DNA of 64,000 nucleotides from Neptunitalea lumnitzerae (GCF_027924185.1 NZ_BRVO01000001.1:1612001-1676000), one strand, 5' to 3'. Positions 36,283 to 45,186 are shown, numbered from the stretch's first letter. A program made the numbers and translations. The notes: generated from the letters alone by a model not told the origin.

Positions 36283-37194
36283 TCAGTTAAAAGAATTCCT
36301 AAACTCTAATGGGGTTAATTTGGTTTTTGATTTAAACAATTTACTGAAGGCCTGAGAATGTTCAAACCCTAATTCATAAGCAACCTCAGTAACTGTTAAA
36401 TCGGTTGTAGAAAGTTTTTCTTTAGCTTTTTCAATGAGTTTTTTATGAATGATTTGTTGGGTGGTTTGTCCGGTCAGTGATTTTAGCAGGTTGCTCAAAT
36501 ATCCTGGTGACACATGTAAGCTGTCTGCTACAAATTGTACACTAGGTAACCCCTTCCTAATTAAGCTATCGGACGAAAAATAATCAGCGAGCAGTATCTC
36601 CATTTGTTCAAAAAGGTGATGATTCCCTTTTTTACGGGTAATGAACATGCGGTTATAGAAACGTTCCGAGTAATTCAGCAAAGTTTCTAACTGCGAAACA
36701 ATAATATTTTGGCTAAAAGGGTCAATTCGTTCATTGTATTCTTTTTCTATGGTTTTTACGATTTGCTCCAATTCCTGTTCCTCGTCTTCAGATAAAAACA
36801 AGGCTTCGTTGGTGGTATAATTCCAAAAATCATACTGATTGATTTTTGTTGCTAAAGGAGTACTCCATAGAAAATCCGGATGAACAAGTAACATCCATCC
36901 GGAAGGGGTATGATTATTTTCTTCAATGTGAAGCCCGAATACCTGATTCGGGGCTACAAAAAATAGTATTCCCTCATCAAAATCATACTCCTTTTGTCCG
37001 TATCGGAACTTTGAATTCATATCGCGTTTCAGGGCAATCATGAAATAGCCGAATAAATAGCGGTGGTCGCCGGCTTCGGCCCCTTGAAATTGCTCATTAA
37101 ACCTGATTAAACTAATCATAGGGTGTTTGGGAGCTGGCAAGCCACGCAGCCGATGATATTCTGATATGGTTTTGATGTTTTTTGGAGTATTCAT
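36283..37194 (-). CDS. AraC family transcriptional regulator
   Basis: 303 residues: N-terminal cupin-like domain (~25-110) and C-terminal double HTH (~200-300, FVADSLHVSPGYLSNLLKSLTG and VTEVAYELGFEHSQAFSKLFKSKT). It starts 3 bp after the stop of the atypical SDR gene, so the two form one transcript and the regulator probably controls that enzyme. The pseudogene at 34226-34505 is a close relative. Confidence 0.92.
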   Translation of the reverse strand: MNTPKNIKTISEYHRLRGLPAPKHPMISLIRFNEQFQGAEAGDHRYLFGYFMIALKRDMNSKFRYGQKEYDFDEGILFFVAPNQVFGLHIEENNHTPSGWMLLVHPDFLWSTPLATKINQYDFWNYTTNEALFLSEDEEQELEQIVKTIEKEYNERIDPFSQNIIVSQLETLLNYSERFYNRMFITRKKGNHHLFEQMEILLADYFSSDSLIRKGLPSVQFVADSLHVSPGYLSNLLKSLTGQTTQQIIHKKLIEKAKEKLSTTDLTVTEVAYELGFEHSQAFSKLFKSKTKLTPLEFRNSFN

Positions 37195-37197
37195 ACT

Positions 37198-38088
37198 TTA
37201 AAAATACACATTATTCTCAATGTCCTTAAAAAGAGTAGGGTGAATTGGTTGCCAGCCCAGACTTTTTTGTGTTTGTTTGCTGTCAATAGGAATATTAAGG
37301 GAGGCGAAATGGAAAAAGCCCCCAAAATAATCAGTAGCTTCTTCTTTCGTTAGGGAAACTAAAGGAAGGTTCATTTTTTTACTTAGAAGACCTGTGAGGT
37401 CTTTTAAAAAGATTTGAGATTCTGCAACAGCATGATATCTTGTTCCGGGAGCATCCTTTTTTTGCATGGCTAATCGGTAAACGGGGGCTGCATCTAGTCG
37501 ATTTACGGCCGCCCAGGCATTCATACCGTCTTCTATGTAAGCCAATTTACCTTTAGATTTTGCTAGGTTTACTAGGGTAGGAACAAATCCATGTGTATCT
37601 CCGTAGCCATGAACCGATGGAGGTAAACGGACTACAGAAATATTAAGGTTTTGTGCAGTAAGCTCATCCGCTACTTGTTCCGAAACATAACGTGGAATTT
37701 GCTTGTTTTTACCCCTGTCATTTTCGTTTACCAAGTTTCCGGTAGCTATAGCCCCGGCTGCTCCAGTGATTACTAACGGCCGGTTACTGCCTTTTAAAAC
37801 GTTGCCCATTGCCAAAACGGCTGCACGTTCCTCTTCACATGATTTCTGAAAACGTGTAAAGTCATGATTAAAAGCAGTGTGAATGACTCCATCTGAGTTT
37901 TCTACTGCCGCTTCTAAACTTGCTACATCCGTAATGTCGCCCAGATGTACTTCAGCTCCCATTTCCAGGATTTTTTTTGCAGAAGACTCAGAGCGGGCCA
38001 ATCCCAATACTTCATACCCATTTTCTAAAAGGTCTTTTACGACTGCTGAACCAACAAATCCGCTAGCTCCGGTTACAAATATTTTCAT
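37198..38088 (-). CDS. NAD-dependent epimerase/dehydratase-like atypical SDR
   Basis: 296 residues, extended-type Rossmann fold with TGASGFVGSAVVKDLL at the N-terminus. In place of YxxxK there is YVSEQ, so the catalytic Lys is absent; related proteins commonly have an SE motif there, so this looks like a family trait rather than damage. VVRLPPSVHGYGDTHGF and AAVNRLDAAPVYRLAM are typical of this group. Reaction unknown. First gene of a two-gene operon with the AraC regulator. Confidence 0.88.
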   Translation of the reverse strand: MKIFVTGASGFVGSAVVKDLLENGYEVLGLARSESSAKKILEMGAEVHLGDITDVASLEAAVENSDGVIHTAFNHDFTRFQKSCEEERAAVLAMGNVLKGSNRPLVITGAAGAIATGNLVNENDRGKNKQIPRYVSEQVADELTAQNLNISVVRLPPSVHGYGDTHGFVPTLVNLAKSKGKLAYIEDGMNAWAAVNRLDAAPVYRLAMQKKDAPGTRYHAVAESQIFLKDLTGLLSKKMNLPLVSLTKEEATDYFGGFFHFASLNIPIDSKQTQKSLGWQPIHPTLFKDIENNVYF

Positions 38089-38196
38089 TTTAAATAATTT
38101 TTAGTAAAGTTCTTAGATTCAAAATTCAATAAAATAAAGCGTTTCATTGTATCCAAAACCTATGTTATTGTATCCAAAAATTGTTACAGCAATATA

Positions 38197-39000
38197 TTAT
38201 TGGGAACCGTTCTTTTTGTTTTTTTTCGCCAGTTCGGTGGGCGTCGTATCAAATAGTTTTTTAAAAGCAAATGAAAAATGTTGTAAGGTTTCAAACCCCA
38301 GTTCCAGATAAATATCAGAGGGTTTTTGATGTTTTTTTTCAATCAGGAAATGTGCTTCCTGAAGTCTTTTTTTTACCAACCAGCGGCTGGGTGTGTCGTT
38401 AAATGTTTCTTTGAAGTCACGTTTAAATGCTGATAAGCTCCTTCCTGTCAGGTAAGCAAAACGCTCAACACTTACATTGAATTTGAAATTTCGGTTCATA
38501 AATTCCTCAATGTTGATTTTTTCGGGAATTCCATAATCAAAGAGCAATCCTGACAATTGAGGTTGTGATTGTAATAAAATCAATAACAATTCCTCTCGCT
38601 TTAAATCAGTAAAAGGTTCTGCGATGATCAGGCGATGATAGTGAGGGAGTAAGGATTGAATAAAGGCTGGCAGCAAATCATTTTTAGCAATGCGATTGAG
38701 GGTTTCTGTTGAGTTGTATTCGCTTATCTCAGGTTTATATTTTTCCTGAAAGCGCTTCAGAAAGGCTTCGTCAAAGAACACAAAAACTTTTTCCAGTTCA
38801 CCATCTACTTTTTCCTTATTGTAGCGCGCCAACCTGTTCTTTCGGGCAATGAGTGCATCGCCGGACTTTAGCACATCATGTCTACTTCCATCATACGTGT
38901 GCATCAATCCTTTGATAATGTAAACAAAGGTATGCTCCGCAATAAATTGCTGTGGGGAAATCTCTTTGCCTACATGGTGCATGTGTGAGGTGTCCTTCAT
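38197..39000 (-). CDS. AraC family transcriptional regulator
   Basis: 267 residues: N-terminal sensing domain (AEHTFVYIIKGLMHTYDGSRHDVLKSGDALIARKN) and C-terminal HTHs (FAYLTGRSLSAFKRDFKETFNDTPSRW, LELGFETLQHFSFAFKKLFDTTPTELAKK). The start overlaps the stop of the lipoprotein gene by 4 bp (ATGA), so it is translationally coupled to it. Likely controls the SDR-lipoprotein-araC operon. Confidence 0.92.
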   Translation of the reverse strand: MKDTSHMHHVGKEISPQQFIAEHTFVYIIKGLMHTYDGSRHDVLKSGDALIARKNRLARYNKEKVDGELEKVFVFFDEAFLKRFQEKYKPEISEYNSTETLNRIAKNDLLPAFIQSLLPHYHRLIIAEPFTDLKREELLLILLQSQPQLSGLLFDYGIPEKINIEEFMNRNFKFNVSVERFAYLTGRSLSAFKRDFKETFNDTPSRWLVKKRLQEAHFLIEKKHQKPSDIYLELGFETLQHFSFAFKKLFDTTPTELAKKNKKNGSQ

Positions 39001-39398
39001 AGTTTATTCAGTTCATTTATTTTTACGATAAGTTCAGGAATTAAAATTCCACGACCAATTGGCATGTTTTGAGGCAAGCTAAAAATCTCAGCGCTTCCAT
39101 CCTTCTTCACTTGCATATTTTCTAAAACCATTTTTAAGTTTTCTTCATCGTTTTTATTCCACCTACCTGTACCAAAAGTAATGGTAATATACCCTGGTTC
39201 GATGCGTTTTCCGTTGAGCGAATCGAGAAATGCACCCTGCATGGTTCCTTCTTTAATCTTGAAGGTACTGTTAATCTTTAATGTAATAGTCTGCTCAGTT
39301 TTATTGCTAATGTAAATCCTTTTATTCATGGTGCAAGAGGTTATTAATAGAGTAATTATACCAATGAAAATTTTCTGAAATGTTTGTCTCAAAGTCAT
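38997..39398 (-). CDS. Small lipoprotein of unknown family
   Basis: 133 residues. A lipoprotein signal with lipobox LLITSC (Cys ~22) precedes a small beta-rich domain with NKTEQTITLKINSTFKIKEG and PGYITITFGTGRWN. I do not recognise the family. It sits in the middle of an SDR-lipoprotein-AraC operon, 11 bp after the SDR gene and with an ATGA overlap to the regulator. An envelope protein between a cytosolic enzyme and a regulator is unusual. Confidence 0.75.
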   Translation of the reverse strand: MTLRQTFQKIFIGIITLLITSCTMNKRIYISNKTEQTITLKINSTFKIKEGTMQGAFLDSLNGKRIEPGYITITFGTGRWNKNDEENLKMVLENMQVKKDGSAEIFSLPQNMPIGRGILIPELIVKINELNKL

Positions 39399-39409
39399 TA
39401 TTCAAATTT

Positions 39410-40183
39410 TTAAAGGGCTTTTGTTTTTGCTTTTTCAATATTTTTATTAATTAACTTAGTAAAGAAGTTTGGTGCAATCCTGCTCATCCACTTCATTAGA
39501 TTTGATAATCCGGGCCTGATTTCATACTGATCTTTTAAAATTCCCTTGATGGAAACCCGAACCATATCGCTCATTTTCATCATTCCCCTTTTACTGGTTT
39601 CGGGAATAGCCGTTTGCAAAGGCTTGTCCGTTTTAGGGGGAGCAACCTCAAATACCTTTACCGAGGTGTTTTTAAGTTGAAGCCGTAGTCCCTGAGAGTA
39701 AATGTGAACGCCTGCTTTAGTACCGCAATAGATGGGGGAGGTGGTAAAAGGAATAAAACCTAAACCGGAAGTTATATTCACAATAGCGGAAGATTTCTTT
39801 GTTATCAGATGTGGTAGAAATTGTTGAATCATACGCACAGTTCCTGAGAAGTTGGTTTCAATTTCATCGGTGATATTCTCTAAATCGGTGGATGGATCAA
39901 GTAATGCTACACTCCGCATAACTCCTGCATTATTGACAATGATATTCAATTCAGGAAATTGCTCCGTTACTTTTTTGTAAAGTGCTTCTATATCTTTGGG
40001 CTTATTGATATCACTTTGAAAAGTGACAATTTCGGGGAATTGTTCCTTGGTGCGATCCAATTTATTCTGATCTCTTCCGGTCACCATTACTTTGGCACCC
40101 TGCTTCAAAAACTGTTTGGCAAACTCTAACCCGATGCCATTGCTTCCACCAGTGATTAAAATAGTACTCTCTTTTATATTCAT
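39410..40183 (-). CDS. Short-chain dehydrogenase/reductase
   Basis: 257 residues, DltE-like classical SDR. TGGSNGIGLEFA (~12-23), NNAGVMRS (~87), Ser in VNITSGLGF and the catalytic YCGTK (~152). The C-terminal MKWMSRIAPNFFTKLINKNIEKAK is basic and may associate with membrane lipids. First gene of the three-gene operon ending in an AraC regulator. Confidence 0.92.
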   Translation of the reverse strand: MNIKESTILITGGSNGIGLEFAKQFLKQGAKVMVTGRDQNKLDRTKEQFPEIVTFQSDINKPKDIEALYKKVTEQFPELNIIVNNAGVMRSVALLDPSTDLENITDEIETNFSGTVRMIQQFLPHLITKKSSAIVNITSGLGFIPFTTSPIYCGTKAGVHIYSQGLRLQLKNTSVKVFEVAPPKTDKPLQTAIPETSKRGMMKMSDMVRVSIKGILKDQYEIRPGLSNLMKWMSRIAPNFFTKLINKNIEKAKTKAL

Positions 40184-40301
40184 TTTTTATTTTTTATTCG
40201 GGACAACTAATTTTATAATAATACCCCAATATTTTTTAAGTGCCGTGGCTATTATGGCAACAACTATAACTATCATACTCAAAAGTTTTCTTCATTTTTA
40301 A

Positions 40302-42740
40302 TTACAATTCTATCCTTACTCCAAAAGTTGGGAAAATACCAAAACCTATATTGTATACTTTACCAGTATTAGGTAAAAAAACCTCTGTGTTTATATTAAA
40401 TCTATCAGCCACATTGACTATATCTACAAAGGCAGAAAGGATCCCCCAATTGGTGAGCATATTATAATCAGCTCTAAGATCTATACTTACAAAATTAGGA
40501 AAGCGCTCTCCATTTATACTTGTTATTTCTTGTGCAAATCTTAATTCATCAGAATCATTAAGTACATTGGAATGTACTACGTATTGATCTGTTGGTCTAC
40601 CTGTACTATAGCGAAACTTTCCTGAAAAAATCCATTTATCATTAGGTTTATAACTTCCCATAAGGCTAATAGTATGTGGAATATTAAAATTATCGTCATA
40701 CCTCCCCAACCCATAATGATCATTACGTTTACTTTGCATGTAGGAATAACTTATCTGACCATAATAATTTTTAGAGAGTCTTTTGGTCATACTAATATCT
40801 GATCCATAAGCATAACCACCTCCGTTGTTTGTGAAATAACTTTGAAATTGATTGGGTTGTACGACCAAATCATTAAAATGCTTATACCAACCCTCTATTA
40901 CCAATTTTAAATCGTTTGATAACTGTAATTTATATCCTAAAATGGATTGTATAGACTTCTCATTTTTCAATTTTCCATTTAAGGATTGTCCTGCGAGATT
41001 CGCATAAGCCACATCTTGATAATATACACCTGTAGCAAAATTTATACTGTTTTTTTGACTTAGTTGGATACTCCCGCTTAATCTTGGAGAAATGCTATGT
41101 TGGTTTGTAAAACCAGTATAATCATATCGAATTCCAGGATTTAGTGTTAGTAATTTAAAAGTATTCCAAGACAGTGTAATATAACCTGAACTATTAAACC
41201 CGGTTTTGTTAAAATGAGCATTGTAATTTATTGGATTTAATACTTGAAAATACTGAGATGGATTCTCTAACTCACCAGAACGGAAAGTATACAACGTATC
41301 GATACTCTTTAAATTTCTTTTATAATCAAGATGAATTGTTGAAGCATCTATACCGGCTGTTAGAGACAACCTATTAAAACGTTTGGTATAGATTGCCCGA
41401 TATCCTATTTCATTCTGATCATTTTTAATTGATCTCAAATCTTTATCATATCTCCCAGCATTCACATTAATAATAACCCCATGGTCATCTAAAGCCGGAG
41501 TAAACCGACCAAAGTGATTATCTACTTTAGAAGACCTATAGTACAGTACATTTTTTAAATAGCTATCAGAATTAAGTAAGGTTCTTAAATTAATCCCCAA
41601 GAGCAACTTATTACCACGATGATCGTATAAAGTAGTACCTCCACTATTATCATCGTTAATATTAGTTCCTATTTCAACGTCATCAATAGTTCTCACAGGA
41701 CGCTCCGGATTATACATGGCGACTAAGGAGAGTTTATTTTTAGGATTCAATTGAGTAGTTGTTTTTACAATATAATCTCCGTATGAAATAGAAGCCTTTT
41801 GTTCTCCTAATAGATTAATAAGGAGTCCGAAATTTTGATATCTTCCGGAAGCAAACATACTAGTTTTAGAAGAAACAGGACCATCTGCAATTACGGTAGC
41901 TCCTAACAAATCAAATTGACCACTAAAAGACCAACTCTCTCTATTCCCTTCCTTTATATTCAACCCTAAATATGAAGAAGATCTTCTTCCGTATAAAGCA
42001 CTAAATCCTCCGTTTTGAAACTGTACATTATCTATCACTCTTGGTGCAAAAATACTGAACCTTCCCCCATTAGGATCATTAAAACCAGAATTAAAACCTT
42101 CCGCTTCCAGATGAGAAAGTTCCAGCATTGGGATATCATCAACCATATAAACATTATCTCGTGTACCTTGTCCTCTTGCAGCAATAGCTGAAAACTGAGA
42201 ACCACTACTTACTACTCCCGGTAAAGTAGCGAGTGCACGCATAATATCGCCCTGTGCACCAGGACTTCGATAAATTTCTTCTCTTGCATAAGAAAAAGAG
42301 GATACTGGAGTGGCAGGATTATTTTCATTTCTATATGCACGAATTGTCACCTCATTTAAAGAAGATGTTTCCTCTAGCAGTTCTATTTCTGCATAATATG
42401 TTTTATTTACTGAGATCAACACATCATTTATTTTCTTAGTTTGAAAACCTAAGTACGAGAGGCTTATGGTATACATTCCAGCAGGAATATTATTTATTAC
42501 ACCATAACCCAAAGTATCGGAGACCGTTCCTAGAGTAGTATTTTCAAGATGTATATTTACTCCTAGGAGCGGTTGTTTGGTAGTCTCATCAACAACCTTA
42601 ATTTTACAGCTACCGACTGTTTGCGCCACTCCCAAAAAACTTAACATACCACACAAGGCTGTTGCTATTAGTTTTTTAAAATTGTAATATCTTGTAGTAC
42701 AATTTTTTGCTGTAATTAAAACTTTTCCCTTTTTTTCCAT
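40302..42740 (-). CDS. TonB-dependent receptor with carboxypeptidase-regulatory-like domain
   Basis: About 812 residues from the ATG at 42740; an ATG at 42770 would add ten residues. After a signal region (KKLIATALCGMLSFLGVAQT) comes a carboxypeptidase-D-like fold (VVDETTKQPLLGVNIHLENT, ~55-135), a plug domain (RALATLPGVVSSGSQFSAIAARGQGTRDNVYMVDDIPM) and a long beta-barrel ending FPTFGVRIEL. No SusD partner is next to it, so it is not a classical polysaccharide locus; substrate unknown. Within the accessory island. Confidence 0.9.
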   Translation of the reverse strand: MEKKGKVLITAKNCTTRYYNFKKLIATALCGMLSFLGVAQTVGSCKIKVVDETTKQPLLGVNIHLENTTLGTVSDTLGYGVINNIPAGMYTISLSYLGFQTKKINDVLISVNKTYYAEIELLEETSSLNEVTIRAYRNENNPATPVSSFSYAREEIYRSPGAQGDIMRALATLPGVVSSGSQFSAIAARGQGTRDNVYMVDDIPMLELSHLEAEGFNSGFNDPNGGRFSIFAPRVIDNVQFQNGGFSALYGRRSSSYLGLNIKEGNRESWSFSGQFDLLGATVIADGPVSSKTSMFASGRYQNFGLLINLLGEQKASISYGDYIVKTTTQLNPKNKLSLVAMYNPERPVRTIDDVEIGTNINDDNSGGTTLYDHRGNKLLLGINLRTLLNSDSYLKNVLYYRSSKVDNHFGRFTPALDDHGVIINVNAGRYDKDLRSIKNDQNEIGYRAIYTKRFNRLSLTAGIDASTIHLDYKRNLKSIDTLYTFRSGELENPSQYFQVLNPINYNAHFNKTGFNSSGYITLSWNTFKLLTLNPGIRYDYTGFTNQHSISPRLSGSIQLSQKNSINFATGVYYQDVAYANLAGQSLNGKLKNEKSIQSILGYKLQLSNDLKLVIEGWYKHFNDLVVQPNQFQSYFTNNGGGYAYGSDISMTKRLSKNYYGQISYSYMQSKRNDHYGLGRYDDNFNIPHTISLMGSYKPNDKWIFSGKFRYSTGRPTDQYVVHSNVLNDSDELRFAQEITSINGERFPNFVSIDLRADYNMLTNWGILSAFVDIVNVADRFNINTEVFLPNTGKVYNIGFGIFPTFGVRIEL

Positions 42741-43170
42741 GCACCAAAATTTTATAAAGCAAAACTGCAAAAAGAAATTACATGCTATTTACCTGTAAAG
42801 GTCAAGTTTATTTATCTCAAAAGTTCAGCATAACTACTATTACTGAAACCTGAGGAAGAAACATAATTATACAATTACATCATATTTTGTATTTTAAGGC
42901 AGAGCTCTTATAGTTAAGATATTTTTTAACAACTACATATTCATTTATTTTAAAGGAATTTAAAGTTGGCAATATGGCTCACAACGGGATCATGAATTTA
43001 GTGATAATGCATATGTTTATTAAGAGATAACACCTCTCACTTCAATAAATATTTTGCTAAATAAGCAGTTCTAGTTAGGGGAAGTTTATACGATCAAATT
43101 ATTAATGGACTAAATGAACACGGCTTCGACTGTCAAGAATTCCTCAATCGAAAAAGAAAATAATGAAACT
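42741..43170. other. Non-coding stretch with remnants of gene 3' ends
   Basis: Two short open tails on the + strand look like former gene ends: WQYGSQRDHEFSDNAYVY ending at a TAA at about 43023, and SLYDQIINGLNEHGFDCQEF... ending at a TAA at about 43164. Neither has a start or RBS. The rest is AT-rich without recognisable structure. Confidence 0.45.
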
Positions 43171-43531
43171 TTATAAGTAAAATTCAATTCTAATATTGCT
43201 TGGATCGTTGAGCCAGATTTTTTCCTTTTTTACTTGAATCATCGATATGAATACCACTATTTTTTATTCCTTTTTCTTTTAAGATTTTTTCTATTCCTTC
43301 CAATTCCGATAGATTTTTAAGTCCAAATGCAATGGGGTCAAGACCAATAGTTGAAGAGTCAAATTTAGAATGCGATATTTTTTCTTTTTCTATAAAAATC
43401 AACATCGTTTGCCCTACTTGATATATTGCTGTATTTGAATTGGTATAAAGCGCTTGACCAAATATTTTGGTGTAAAACTTTTCTGTTTCGGCTACATCTA
43501 AAATCGTAAAAACAATATGGTGGATGGTCAT
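43171..43531 (-). pseudogene. VOC (glyoxalase/bleomycin-resistance) family protein, frameshifted near the 3' end
   Basis: From the ATG at 43531, MTIHHIVFTILDVAETEKFYTKIFG begins a VOC half-barrel with the metal-binding His at HHIVF. Near 43220 an A-rich run throws the frame: the present frame ends at 43190 as KGKNLAQRSKQY, whereas the +1 frame reads EKIWLNDPSNIRIEFYL and stops at 43171-43173, matching the normal VOC ending with its metal-binding Glu. One added or lost base explains it. Could also be a sequencing error in a homopolymer. Confidence 0.75.
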
Positions 43532-43603
43532 ATTTACTTTAATAGCTTCAGGTATCATTTTATGCATTAAATAAACTTATTGGGGAGAATCATTATAGTG
43601 TGA

Positions 43604-44563
43604 TTATTGCACACCAGCTAATAAATCGTGAGGATAACCTAATGATATATTGCTTAAATTATCTAATCTAGTAATCTGCTCTTTGGTTAATTGAAGGGTT
43701 GTCGTATGAAAAGAATCTTCAAAATGAGAAAGTTTACGGGCACCCATTAAAGGAAAGACGTTTTTTGATAATACCCAGGCAAACGCAACTTGTCCGGCAG
43801 TAGCATTTATTTCTTTTGCTATAACAACAAGTTCATCAATGATTGTTTTTGTTCTGTCATCTTCTGTATATTCAGAATCACTTCCTAAATTTAAACGCCC
43901 GGACGCTCCATTTCTGTATTTTCCGGTTAACAGTCCACCAGCTAATGGAGAATAAGTCATCGTTCCCAAACCAAATTCTTCTGCCATAGGAAGAAACTCT
44001 CGGTCTGCCGTTCGCTGCAATAAATTGTATTCTATTTGCAATGCGGTTACATTTGTCAGGCTTGCAATGGATGCAACTTTCCAAGCAGGAAAATTAGTTA
44101 AACCGGTATATAGAACTTTCCCTTCTTTTACCAAATCTTCTAAACCCCTTATAATTTCTTCCATAGGAGTTGCGCCATCATCAAAATGAGGCATATAAAT
44201 ATCAATATAATTGGTTTTTAATCGCTTTAAACTTGCTTCCACAGCCTGTTTCATCGATTTACGGTGATTTCCATAATTGCTTTTGGCAGGATTAATTTCA
44301 CTACTTTTTGTATACTTTATACAGATAATAAAATTATTTCGTTGGTTTTTCAGAAAGTCACCAACTATTTCTTCCGCTTCCCCAAATTGATACAAATCAG
44401 ATATATCAATAAAATTTCCTCCTGCATCTGCATAAGCAGAAAGTATTTTTTTAGATTCCTTTGGTGTAGCACCGTACCCTTTTCTGGTTCCAAAGTTCGC
44501 AGCCTCTAATATAACTTCGCTTGCATATAAGCCTGTATTAGAGCCAAATAATTTATACTTCAT
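43604..44563 (-). CDS. Aldo/keto reductase
   Basis: 319 residues. Catalytic residues: Asp and Tyr in FIDISDLYQFGEAEE, Lys in ICIKYT and His in YMPHFDD; the cofactor segment FPLMGARKLSHFEDSF is near the end. The sequence resembles the AKR group with potassium-channel beta subunits. Divergent from an HxlR regulator with a clear palindrome between them, so probably controlled by it. Only distantly similar to the other aldo/keto reductase of the island. Confidence 0.92.
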   Translation of the reverse strand: MKYKLFGSNTGLYASEVILEAANFGTRKGYGATPKESKKILSAYADAGGNFIDISDLYQFGEAEEIVGDFLKNQRNNFIICIKYTKSSEINPAKSNYGNHRKSMKQAVEASLKRLKTNYIDIYMPHFDDGATPMEEIIRGLEDLVKEGKVLYTGLTNFPAWKVASIASLTNVTALQIEYNLLQRTADREFLPMAEEFGLGTMTYSPLAGGLLTGKYRNGASGRLNLGSDSEYTEDDRTKTIIDELVVIAKEINATAGQVAFAWVLSKNVFPLMGARKLSHFEDSFHTTTLQLTKEQITRLDNLSNISLGYPHDLLAGVQ

Positions 44564-44614
44564 AGTGATTGTTTTATTGTCACAAAATTACAATCCTTAA
44601 ACACGAGGGTCAAG

Positions 44615-44634
44615 TACGGATAAATTTGTCCGTA
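44615..44634. promoter_or_regulatory. Candidate HxlR operator between the aldo/keto reductase and HxlR genes
   Basis: TACGGATAAATTTGTCCGTA: six-bp perfect outer arms (TACGGA / TCCGTA) with further pairing inside. It is 37 bp before the regulator start and 52 bp before the divergent reductase start. TTATATTTG, a -7 candidate for the regulator, follows at about 44644. Confidence 0.7.
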
Positions 44635-44670
44635 TTATAATTGTTATATTTGATTGTTAATTGATTTGAT

Positions 44671-45018
44671 ATGTACGAAAGAAAAACACCTGTAACCATA
44701 GATTGCGGCCTTCATTTATTTATGGAAGTAATGAACGGTAAATGGAAGATAAATTTAGTTTGGTGTGTGTATAATGAAATAAAAAGACCAGGTGAATTAC
44801 GAAGAAAAATACCAAATGCTACAAGGCGGGTACTGGAGGGACAGTTAAAACAATTAGTTAATCACGGTATCCTTTCAAATAAATCTTATGATGTAAAACC
44901 TCCTAAAGTTGAATATAGTTTGACTGAATTGGGAGAATCATTAATTCCAATCATTAGGTCAACAGCAAAATGGGGAGAAGAAAATAGAGAAAAATTGGAA
45001 AAATTAATATTGGAATAA
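44671..45018 (+). CDS. HxlR family transcriptional regulator
   Basis: 115 residues, winged-helix. LFMEVMNGKWKINLVWCVYNEIKRPGELRRKIPNATRRVLEGQLKQLVNHGIL is the family core; VKPPKVEYSLTELGESLIPII is the wing. It has Cys residues at ~12 and ~31 (DCGLHL, WCVY), so a thiol-based response to electrophiles or quinones, as known for some relatives (YodB/HypR type), is possible but unproven. Divergent from the aldo/keto reductase. Confidence 0.92.
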   Translation: MYERKTPVTIDCGLHLFMEVMNGKWKINLVWCVYNEIKRPGELRRKIPNATRRVLEGQLKQLVNHGILSNKSYDVKPPKVEYSLTELGESLIPIIRSTAKWGEENREKLEKLILE

Positions 45019-45044
45019 AAAATGCCGATGTCTGCTATTGGGGC

Positions 45045-45186
45045 AATAAAGATGCAATTACCCCAAAACGATCTATTTAACCATTGGTAAATAAGTGATT
45101 TGATTTTTTTTAAGCAGCCAGTATATCAGCCAAAAGCTTTAAATCTTCGATTAATTGGTTGGAGTTTTGTACCATATCGTTCACAG
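45045..45186 (-). repeat. Repeat element B: conserved gene tail plus 30-bp non-coding block
   Basis: 142 bp, the second copy of the element at 34583-34713, same orientation. The minus strand encodes the same 24-residue tail (VNDMVQNSNQLIEDLKLL...) but with five synonymous codon changes and stop TAA. The 30 bp at 45045-45074 are identical to copy A; the adjoining spacer is 11 bp longer. The conserved part begins in both copies at CTGTGAAC, beside a terminator hairpin. GGGGCAAT / ATTACCCC can form a small hairpin at 45041-45065. Confidence 0.8.

Noticed and set aside
37198-38088. Atypical SDR considered inactive because the catalytic Lys is missing
   Set aside because: Related proteins of this group usually lack the YxxxK motif as well, so this is more likely a family feature than decay.
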